Shown here one piece after another: positions 33,369 to 39,335 of a stretch of DNA of 39,335 nucleotides. Location: the NCBI GenBank assembly GCA_005116745.1, contig SWDS01000004.1:1-39335 (forward strand), read 5' to 3'. This stretch comes from Nitrospira sp. GTDB lineage: Bacteria; Nitrospirota; Nitrospiria; Nitrospirales; Nitrospiraceae. The notes under the pieces are model-generated. The model was not told the origin of the DNA, searched no databases, and worked only from the letters and a program-made list of their open reading frames with translations. The translations under genes and the position numbers were made by a program. Within the stretch, counting starts at the first letter, position 1, and each line of letters begins with the position of its first letter.

Positions 33369-34271
33369 ATGAGTCAACCCTCCACGACGATGGCCTACGG
33401 ATCTGTCATCCTGGCAGCCGTACTATGGGGCGGGTCGATCGTGGCACAGAAGATGGCGCTCGGCTCGTTCTCTGCCGTCGAAGCCTCGGTTCTTCGTGAT
33501 ATCGGAGGACTGGCAATCTTATTGGCGACCTGGTGGTCGAAGGAGGGTGGTGCACTCACGATAAGCCGCGGCGACATGGGGTTGCTGGGGCTTCTGGGGC
33601 TTGGCGTCTTGGGGAACCATCTGCTCATTATGATGGGTCTGAACTACGTCAGCGGTGCGGTCGGCGGTGTGATCATTGGGGCAAGCCCTGTCGTGACGGC
33701 TCTGCTCTCGGCCATATTGAGTCGAGATGTGCCGTTGCGTGCCGTGTGGGCTGGCGCACTGCTGTCGTTCGCAGGTGTCGGACTGGTCTCTGTCGCAGGC
33801 TTTCAAGCAGCCGGCGAGCATCCGCTACTGGGGAGTATGTTGGTCTTTCTCGGGGTCGTGAGCTGGGCGCTCTATAGTATCGGCAGCCGCGCGCTCATGG
33901 AGCGGGTGTCGGCCCTCACGGTCAACTGGACGACGCTGCTCGTGGCAACCGTTCTTCAAATTCCACTGCTCTGGACCGACCACAAGGTCATGAATGCCGG
34001 GATCGGATCGGTGACGACGTCCGATTGGCTGGCGCTCGGCTACCTGATCGTCTTCGCGACGGCAGTCGCGCAACAGGCTTGGTTGTTTGGCGTCAAGGGG
34101 GTCGGCCCTTCACGGGCGTCGGTTCTGGGCAATCTGACGCCGGTTGCCGCCATTGGGCTATCAGCCTTGATTCTAGGGGAAGCCATCGGACTGATTGAAC
34201 TGATCGGTATCGGTCTCATCCTGGCCGGGGTATGGGTGGTGAACCGGCAAACGGCTGAGAGAAATAACTAG
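33369..34271 (+). CDS. EamA/DMT-superfamily transporter
   Basis: A 300-aa inner-membrane protein with ten predicted helices in two EamA repeats: YGSVILAAVLWGGSIVAQKMAL opens the first and GSMLVFLGVVSWALYSIGSRAL the second. The characteristic ends LGVLGNHLLIMMGLNYVSG and LGNLTPVAAIGLSALILGEAIGLIELIGIGLILAGVWVV are present. It is a drug/metabolite exporter family of broad, unpredictable specificity. The ATG at 33369 is chosen; a GTG at 33321 and an ATG at 33390 are alternatives, none with a clear Shine-Dalgarno. Confidence 0.92.
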   Translation: MSQPSTTMAYGSVILAAVLWGGSIVAQKMALGSFSAVEASVLRDIGGLAILLATWWSKEGGALTISRGDMGLLGLLGLGVLGNHLLIMMGLNYVSGAVGGVIIGASPVVTALLSAILSRDVPLRAVWAGALLSFAGVGLVSVAGFQAAGEHPLLGSMLVFLGVVSWALYSIGSRALMERVSALTVNWTTLLVATVLQIPLLWTDHKVMNAGIGSVTTSDWLALGYLIVFATAVAQQAWLFGVKGVGPSRASVLGNLTPVAAIGLSALILGEAIGLIELIGIGLILAGVWVVNRQTAERNN

Positions 34272-34415
34272 GAGTGTGGTTCCACCAATCCATTCTCGAT
34301 CCCGATCCTTGTTTCAGGGTATCATGCACGGTCTGGCGGCAGAGGGAGTTGGTGCGTCGTCGTGTAGCCATCGTCGAACGACAGGTGGTCATGTCGTTTC
34401 AGATCGCGGACTGTC

Positions 34416-35279
34416 ATGAACAGTAACTATGCCCGAGCACTGATTCCGTTGATCCTGGCTGGGACGTTCCTTCTCGATGTGTTCATGCCGTGGGGATATG
34501 CGGTCTGGGTTGTGGGAGATGTGTTTGGCGCGATCTTGACCCTCTGGATTGAGTGGCCGATTGCCCCGTATCTCGTTGCGACCATCGGGACGGTTCTTGC
34601 GTACCTGGGGCACACACTGTCTCCTCCTTTCATTCCGGTAGACATTGCCGGCTTCAATCGTGTTGTGGGCATCGCCCTCCTGTGGATGACGGCATGGCTC
34701 GTGGCGCGAGCGAGAAGGGCCAAACTCGACGATGCCACCAGGCGACTGGGTGCGATCGTGGAGAGCAGTAGCGACGCCATTTTGAGCGTGACCCCCGACG
34801 GATTCGTGACGTCGTGGAATGCTGGTGCGGAGCGTCTTTTCGGGTATACCGCCAACGAGATGATCGGCCGCTCGACTCTCACGATTATTCCAGCCCATCT
34901 CTCTCGGGACAGAGCCTGGGAGCTGGCCACAGTGCGGGGAACCCATGATATTCAAAGTTATGATGCCGTACGGCTGACCAAGGACGGCCGATATATCGAT
35001 GTGTCAGTCACATTGTCGCCGCTCAAGGACGAGGTTGGTCAGTTTGTAGGGGTCTCGAAGGTCATCAGGGATATCAGCGATAGAAAGAGGGGGGAGGTCC
35101 TTCTGAGGCAAGCGCACGAGGCATTAGAAATACGAGTGAAGGAGCGAACCGCCGAATTGAGTGCCGCCAACCATTCCCTCCGGATACTGTCCAACCGATT
35201 GATGCAAGTACAGGAGGAGGAGCGAAGTCGGACAGTTGCTGACGGCCCTGAAGATCGACTTGCAAGATATCCAGCATAG
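34416..35279 (+). pseudogene. PAS histidine kinase, N-terminal part (frameshifted)
   Basis: The sensor half of a NarX/DegS-class kinase. Three or so hydrophobic segments in the first 90 residues (LIPLILAGTFLLDVFMPWGYAVWVVG, YLVATIGTVLAYLG, VVGIALLWMTAWLVARA) are followed by a PAS domain (IVESSSDAILSVTPDGFVTSWNAGAERLFGY to VGVSKVIRDISDRKR). A coiled coil (LEIRVKERTAELSAANHSL) and the start of the HisKA_3 dimerisation helix, LMQVQEEERSR, come next. The frame then shifts and ends in nonsense at 35279. The H-box that should follow (I-A-R-E-L-H-D-E) is missing from all frames, so the phospho-acceptor histidine is gone. Confidence 0.85.
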
Positions 35280-35844
35280 TGAGGTCGGGGAGGCTCGGCT
35301 CGGCTCGCTCACGGATAGCCTTGAGCTGGTGGATCGCCTGCTGACTCAAGTGCGGAGCCTGGCGTTGGATCTCCGGCCGTCGCTTCTCGACGATTTAGGT
35401 CTGGTGCCCGCACTCCGGTGGTATGTGAATCGGCAGGCAGCGCGGAATGGGTGGATCCTGTCACTGTCTCTTGAGAGAATCGCAGAGCGAATTCCTGCTC
35501 CTATCGAGGTCAGCTGCTTTCGGGTGGTGCAAGAAGCGCTGACCAATATCGCGAAGTACGCGAAGGCGAAGACGGTCGATCTGACATTGTGCCGACAGGC
35601 GCAGAATATCACGCTTATTATCCAAGACGACGGTGTTGGATTTGACGTCATGTTGGCAAAACAGCGTGCACTGGGCGGACAAAGTATCGGATTGCTCGGC
35701 CTGGAAGAGCGTGTACGGCTGGCCGGCGGCAGCTTTGCCATCTCATCAGTGCCGAGTGAAGGGACCAGGCTCGAGTTGTGCTTTCCGCTCACAGAGCAAC
35801 AACTGACAACGCCGGAGGTCACGGCTGAGGTCATATCGCCATGA
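35236..35844 (+). pseudogene. Histidine kinase, C-terminal HATPase part (frameshifted)
   Basis: Continuation of the same kinase in another frame. Upstream of the nominal start the frame reads E-V-G-Q and then LLTALKIDLQ, the residues that normally follow the H-box. The dimerisation helices continue (VDRLLTQVRSLALDLRPSLLDDLGLVPALRWYV), and the ATPase domain has its N-box VVQEALTNIAKYAKA and G-boxes DDGVGFD and GLLGLEERVRLAGGSF. The stop overlaps the response regulator ATG by four bases. Alone it cannot autophosphorylate on histidine, and no start with ribosome binding site is apparent, so it is probably not expressed as a kinase. Confidence 0.83.
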
Positions 35845-36494
35845 GCCCTATCCGGATTCTGATCGTGGAAGATCATGCGTTAGTGAGAGCTGGTATGAAG
35901 GCCCTCCTGCAAAAAATCGAGGGGATCGAGGTGGTTGGGGACATGGGGGATGGGTTAGAGGCTGTCAAGTCTGTGCAGATGGACGCGCCGGATCTTGTCT
36001 TGATGGATATTGCCATGCCGGGATTGAACGGACTCGATGCGACCGCCCGGATCGTGAAGGATTCGCCGACCACACGCGTGATTTTGCTGTCGATGTATGC
36101 CAATGAAGAATACCTCCAACAAGCATTGCAGGTGGGCGCTTCAGGCTATCTGTTGAAAGGTGCAGAATTGGCTGAACTAGAGTTGGCCCTCAAGACGGTC
36201 GCCAGGGGGGAGAAGTACCTGACCCCGGCGGTTGTGAAGTATGCCATCGAAGCTTACCGCGAAAAGTCTGAAGGGCAGACCGGTCCGCTGGCCAAACTGA
36301 GCATGCGCCAACGCGAAATCCTGCAGCTCGTCGCAGAAGGGCAAACGACGAAAGATATTGCCCAACGTCTGAATGTGAGCGTGAAAACCGTCGAAACCCA
36401 CCGCAGCCAATTGATGGAACGGCTCGACATTCATGATGTGCCCGGGCTCGTTCGCTTTGCGATGCGTGTCGGATTGATTCAGCCCGATTCCTAG
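35841..36494 (+). CDS. NarL/FixJ-family response regulator
   Basis: A 217-aa two-component regulator. Receiver domain with acidic pocket (VEDHALVRAG), phospho-accepting Asp at 56 in LVLMDIAMPGLNG, the Ser of ILLSMYA and Lys of GYLLKGA. The C-terminal LuxR-type HTH is LSMRQREILQLVAEGQTTKDIAQRLNVSVKTVETHRSQLMERL. It is intact although its cognate kinase just upstream is broken. Part of this gene (about residues 128-160) and the sequence after its stop are duplicated beyond the permease gene. Confidence 0.93.
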   Translation: MSPIRILIVEDHALVRAGMKALLQKIEGIEVVGDMGDGLEAVKSVQMDAPDLVLMDIAMPGLNGLDATARIVKDSPTTRVILLSMYANEEYLQQALQVGASGYLLKGAELAELELALKTVARGEKYLTPAVVKYAIEAYREKSEGQTGPLAKLSMRQREILQLVAEGQTTKDIAQRLNVSVKTVETHRSQLMERLDIHDVPGLVRFAMRVGLIQPDS

Positions 36495-36496
36495 TT

Positions 36497-36618
36497 CTTT
36501 GCCGATTCATCTGCATTCCCACGTTCTTTCAGTACACTCGACGGCCCCTCTCAGGGATCTCCCGCCATTCTTTCAGGATTTTCCCGATAGGGCTACGCCA
36601 TCTATTATGAGATACCTG
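36497..36618 (+). repeat. Duplicated intergenic segment, copy A
   Basis: About 120 bp after the response-regulator stop match 38984-39110 at roughly 85%. The shared blocks include GCATTCCCACGTTCTT, CAGTACACTCGA, TCTTTCAGGATTT, CCCGATAGG and GAGATACC. Copy A stands upstream of the NCS1 permease gene, copy B upstream of the Tat-signal gene. Retention of the blocks in both places suggests a promoter or regulator binding region. The rest of the interval to 36936 shows only a doubtful minus-strand fragment (36806-36910). Confidence 0.75.
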
Positions 36619-36936
36619 ACATTACACAGGGGGCAGAATGATTCGCGCAGCATCCAAGAAAGAACAGGTCCAAGGGAGCTATCACTACGGCTACCGACTC
36701 ATTAAGAGGATGGACAAGAACATCAATCGGGCAGTTGGCAACTTACGGCAGGCGAATAAGGTAGCACCTCGCCAGGGTCGAGGAGACGAGGCTCAGAAGC
36801 CAGCCTTATTGCATCGTCCGCCCGATCCATATCACCGCGTAGATCCCCATGGCGAGCACCACCGACGCCGCAATCAGCGATTTAGCTCGCAGTGGGAACA
36901 CGAGTGTCACATGACGGAAACCAGGAGGTCCTAGCT

Positions 36937-38631
36937 ATGACCACCATGACGCAAAAGCCCAGCAGGAAACCAGGAATGGACGAGGCGGACCTCGACACCA
37001 TGACGGCCAGCAAGGAAACCATGGAGGATTACACGCTGCGGTTCGCGCCGCGTAGTTACCGCAAGTGGTCGACAGGGGTCGTCGGCATCTCGGCACTAGG
37101 CGGCATTGCCTACCTCGCCGACTTCGCCATCGGCGCCAACGTCGGTATCTCGTACGGCACGACGAACGCGCTGTGGGGGATTCTCATCTTCGCGATCGTC
37201 ATCCTTGCCACCGGCTTTCCCGTCGCCTACTACTCGGCGCGGTACAACATCGACCTTGACCTCGTCACGCGCGGCAGCGGGTTTGGCTATTACGGCTCGG
37301 TCGTCACCAACGTTATCTTCGCGACCTTCACCTTCATCTTCTTCGCGCTCGAGGGCTCCATCATGGCCCAGGGACTCGAACTCGGGCTCGGCATCCCGCT
37401 ATGGATGGGGTACGCAGCGTCGACGCTCGTCATCTTCCCGTTGGTGATCTACGGCATGAAAGTGCTTTCGACGCTGCAGGTCTGGACGACGCCCCTGTGG
37501 CTCATTCTGATGGTCGCGCCGTTCGTCTATCTGGTTGTCAGTCACCCGGAGTCGGTCGGCCAGTTCTTTGCCTACGCCGGTGAGAGCGGCAAGGCCGGGT
37601 TCGACCTCGGCTCGACATTGTTGGCTGCAGGCGTCTGCTTGTCGCTGATTGCGCAGATTGCCGAACAGAACGACTACCTGCGCTTCATGCCGCCGCTGAC
37701 CCCGGAGAATAAGCGCACCTGGTGGACCTGGCTGATCCTGGCCGGGCCAGGCTGGGTATTCTTCGGCGCGATCAAACAGGTCGTTGGACTGTTCCTGGCT
37801 GTGTACCTGATCACCAATGTTGTGGGCAGCGCCGGCATCGCCAATCAGCCTGTGCACCAGTTCCTGGAAATCTACCAGAACTTCTTGCCGGGCTGGCTCG
37901 CGATGACGCTGGCGGTCGTGCTCGTGGTGATCAGCCAGATCAAGATCAACGTGACCAATGCCTACTCGGGATCCCTGGCATGGACGAACGCGTTCACCCG
38001 CATGACCAAGCACTATCCGGGCCGCATCGTATTCCTCGCCGTGAACCTGCTGATCGCATTGATCCTGATGGAAGCGAACATGTTTGACTTCCTGAACACC
38101 ATCCTAGGGTTCTACGCCAACTGCGGCATGGCCTGGGTCGTGGTGGTGGCCTCGGACATCGTCTTCAACAAATACCTGCTGCAGCTTTCACCAAAAGCGC
38201 CGGAGTTCCGTCGTGGGATGCTGTACGACTTCAATCCCGTGGGCTTCGGGTCGATGCTGATCGCCGCCGGTCTGTCCGTTATCGCATTCTTTGGCGGGCT
38301 CGGTGAAGCAGTGCGGCCATACTCACCACTGGTGGCGATTGGGCTCGCACTGGTGCTGCCACCCATCATTGCTATTGCGACGAAGGGCAAGTACTACTTG
38401 CGGCGCACCGACGACGGCATCGCCCTGCCCATGTACGACATGTACGGCAACCCGTCTGGAGAGCACCTGAAATGCCATGTGTGCCACCATGATTACGAGC
38501 GTCCGGACATGACCAAGGCCGCCGTTCACGCAGGCTATATCTGTTCGCTCTGCTTGTCCACGGACAAGACCGGCGAGCACGTACTGCCCGAGCAGACCTC
38601 GCTGGTGACGGCGAAGACGATCACCGCGTAA
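36937..38631 (+). CDS. NCS1-family permease with C-terminal cysteine-rich tail
   Basis: A 564-aa membrane transporter of the nucleobase-cation symport-1 family (cytosine, purine, allantoin, hydantoin, thiamine and related substrates). The N-terminus DYTLRFAPRSYRKWSTGVVGISALGGIAYLADFAIGANVG, the RYNIDLDLVTRGSGFGYYGS block and the TNAYSGSLAWTNAF segment in TM8 are typical; about 12 helices. Unusually, the last ~70 residues are soluble and contain CHVC and CSLC pairs with histidines (KCHVCHHDYERPDM, GYICSLCLSTDK), a probable zinc ribbon. GGAGG eight bases before ATG 36937 fixes the start. Base and codon use look more GC-rich at third positions than in the neighbours, hinting at transfer. Substrate is unknown; the next gene encodes a Tat-exported protein. 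Confidence 0.9.
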   Translation: MTTMTQKPSRKPGMDEADLDTMTASKETMEDYTLRFAPRSYRKWSTGVVGISALGGIAYLADFAIGANVGISYGTTNALWGILIFAIVILATGFPVAYYSARYNIDLDLVTRGSGFGYYGSVVTNVIFATFTFIFFALEGSIMAQGLELGLGIPLWMGYAASTLVIFPLVIYGMKVLSTLQVWTTPLWLILMVAPFVYLVVSHPESVGQFFAYAGESGKAGFDLGSTLLAAGVCLSLIAQIAEQNDYLRFMPPLTPENKRTWWTWLILAGPGWVFFGAIKQVVGLFLAVYLITNVVGSAGIANQPVHQFLEIYQNFLPGWLAMTLAVVLVVISQIKINVTNAYSGSLAWTNAFTRMTKHYPGRIVFLAVNLLIALILMEANMFDFLNTILGFYANCGMAWVVVVASDIVFNKYLLQLSPKAPEFRRGMLYDFNPVGFGSMLIAAGLSVIAFFGGLGEAVRPYSPLVAIGLALVLPPIIAIATKGKYYLRRTDDGIALPMYDMYGNPSGEHLKCHVCHHDYERPDMTKAAVHAGYICSLCLSTDKTGEHVLPEQTSLVTAKTITA

Positions 38632-38693
38632 GGCGCTTCTGTTGCGGTGGATCGGGAGAAAGGCTTAGGCACCTAGGACAAGGAGGACACGCT

Positions 38694-38711
38694 ATGAAGG
38701 CCTGGATCTAG
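38694..38711 (+). pseudogene. Five-codon start of a lost gene
   Basis: A perfect ribosome binding site (AAGGAGG) precedes an ATG whose frame is only MKAWI before a TAG. The quality of the start signal, 62 bp after the permease stop, suggests that a gene once followed the permease and was deleted. The ten bases CCTGGATCTA at 38701-38710 recur at 38796-38805, a possible deletion or insertion scar. Confidence 0.4.
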
Positions 38712-38747
38712 CGAAGGACTAATCGCCCGTTCATGTATCAGGAATAG

Positions 38748-38779
38748 CGACGCCGCAAGCGATTGTGCTTGCGGCGTCG
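38748..38779 (+). terminator. Strong hairpin downstream of the permease
   Basis: CGACGCCGCAAGC (38748-38760) pairs perfectly over 13 bases with GCTTGCGGCGTCG (38767-38779) around a six-base loop. It is the natural end of the permease transcript. The following bases are not T-rich, so termination may need Rho or be incomplete. Confidence 0.65.
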
Positions 38780-38867
38780 TGTACTCATTTGCAACCCTGG
38801 ATCTATATCCAGAGACTGGGTACAAAGTTTTTACTCTGCTTGAGTTCTAACTCGAAGCGCAAGACTA

Positions 38868-38975
38868 TGAACCCGACGGTTGTGAAGTATGCCATCGAAG
38901 CCTACTGCGAAAGGTCTGAAGGGCCGACCGGTCCGCTGGTCAAACTGAGTATGCATCAACGCGAAATTTTGTAGC
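38868..38975 (+). pseudogene. Decayed fragment of the NarL-type response regulator
   Basis: Reads PTVVKYAIEAYCERSEGPT, GPLVKLSMHQREIL and then a stop. It corresponds to PAVVKYAIEAYREKSEGQT and GPLAKLSMRQREIL in the intact regulator at 35841-36494, i.e. the linker and the first helix of the HTH. The receiver domain and the rest of the HTH are absent. Immediately after it comes copy B of the intergenic segment, so about 165 bp of the original gene end have been deleted. Confidence 0.85.
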
Positions 38976-38983
38976 TTAATACT

Positions 38984-39110
38984 TCCCTCATTCATTCGCA
39001 TTCCCACGTTCTTCCAGTACACTCGATGGCCCCACCTCTCTAGGGGATTTCCCGACAATCTTTCAGGATTTCCCCGATAGGTCTATGCCCTCTTATGTGA
39101 GATACCAGGT
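38984..39110 (+). repeat. Duplicated intergenic segment, copy B
   Basis: Partner of 36497-36618. It lies about 105 bp upstream of the Tat-signal gene start. It contains GCATTCCCACGTTCTT, CAGTACACTCGATGGCCCC, a GGGGATTTCCC block and TTTCAGGATTTCCCCGATAG. Probably carries the promoter of the Tat-signal gene. Confidence 0.75.
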
Positions 39111-39214
39111 TCAATAAGGAAGGCCGAAGCGAGTCGTCCCCGAATAGTTTCTCGTTAACAACGCATCAATAGTAACGTCTGCACCTCACCACACACCAAA
39201 AGGAGTGATGCAAC

Positions 39215-39335
39215 ATGGACAAGAACACTTTACAGACTACCCCAGAGGTCACGGACGCAGGAATACCGACCGACGCCCCTGGGTCGTCGCGACGAGAATT
39301 TCTCGGCCAGAGCGGGCGCGTGGCGGCCGGCGTCG
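39215..39335 (+). CDS. Tat-exported protein, 5' end only
   Basis: AAAGGAG about ten bases before an ATG starts a frame that is open to the window edge. The first 40 residues are a polar lead (MDKNTLQTTPEVTDAG...) and then SRREFLGQSGRVAAG, a twin-arginine signal (R-R-x-F-L) at the start of its hydrophobic core. The protein is therefore exported folded, usually with a cofactor. Its identity cannot be read from this part. It follows the permease and a copy of the regulatory repeat. Confidence 0.75.
   Translation, partial: MDKNTLQTTPEVTDAGIPTDAPGSSRREFLGQSGRVAAGV

Noticed and set aside
35200-35260. Programmed frameshift in the histidine kinase
   Set aside because: There is no slippery run, and the missing H-box residues are absent from all frames, so a shift in reading cannot restore a functional kinase; a deletion explains it.
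36638-36934. 98-codon plus-strand frame before the permease
   Set aside because: The second half is a run of His/Arg/Pro-rich residues without structure; no ribosome binding site; better explained as non-coding or as antisense of a gene relic.
1-39335. CRISPR array, tRNA or rRNA genes
   Set aside because: No regularly spaced direct repeats and no tRNA- or rRNA-like sequence were seen on either strand.

Overview
The window reads as chromosomal DNA of a Gram-negative bacterium. It encodes outer-membrane factors, a beta-barrel protein and many lipoproteins, and base composition is moderately GC-rich throughout. The mix of a homodimeric-E1 pyruvate dehydrogenase operon, DUF6502/DUF5666 genes, small c-type cytochromes and an ECF42 sigma factor resembles Nitrospira-type genomes (Nitrospirota). 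That assignment rests on recalled protein resemblance; no 16S or other marker gene is present.

Layout. 1-6.7 kb: a minus-strand VOC - YCII/DGPF - ECF42 sigma module; a divergent ECF sigma/zinc anti-sigma pair; a secreted YHS protein, an AhpD-like protein, a DUF2630 protein and a class I glutamine synthetase. A decayed methyltransferase 3' end lies at 4.54-4.64 kb. 6.6-12.9 kb (minus): operon aceE - E2 - lpd - lipoate ligase - 37-aa protein, i.e. a pyruvate dehydrogenase complex with its lipoylation enzyme. 13.1-17.3 kb: a CBS-domain protein plus zinc-ribbon partner, a lipoprotein-type SAM methyltransferase, and a DUF6502/DUF5666 pair. 17.3-18.9 kb: a non-coding, dyad-rich stretch followed by an internally deleted IS256-family element. 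19.2-21.8 kb: periplasmic monoheme cytochrome c, an outer-membrane protein with an N-terminal heme motif (fused cytochrome-porin layout) and a coiled-coil lipoprotein, a plausible electron-transfer set.

21.8-32.8 kb: two back-to-back RND efflux systems around a MarR gene. The minus-strand system is adaptor plus RND pump. The plus-strand system is adaptor plus one 1532-aa ORF that joins an RND pump to a complete NodT-type outer-membrane factor through an internal lipobox. A 26-bp perfect palindrome in the marR promoter and a near-copy upstream of the fused pump suggest one MarR regulon.

32.8-39.3 kb: a small lipoprotein, an EamA transporter, and a PAS histidine kinase broken exactly at its phospho-acceptor (H-box) region by what looks like a 29-bp deletion between 9-bp repeats. 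These are followed by its intact NarL-type response regulator, an NCS1 permease with a cysteine-rich tail, and the start of a Tat-exported protein cut by the window edge. A decayed copy of the response-regulator gene and of its downstream intergenic sequence lies on the far side of the permease, so the permease and the Tat gene each sit behind a copy of the same ~115-bp sequence.

The strongest candidates for something new are the RND-OMF fusion with its paired MarR operators, the cytochrome/cytochrome-porin/lipoprotein cluster, and the duplicated regulatory segment around the permease.
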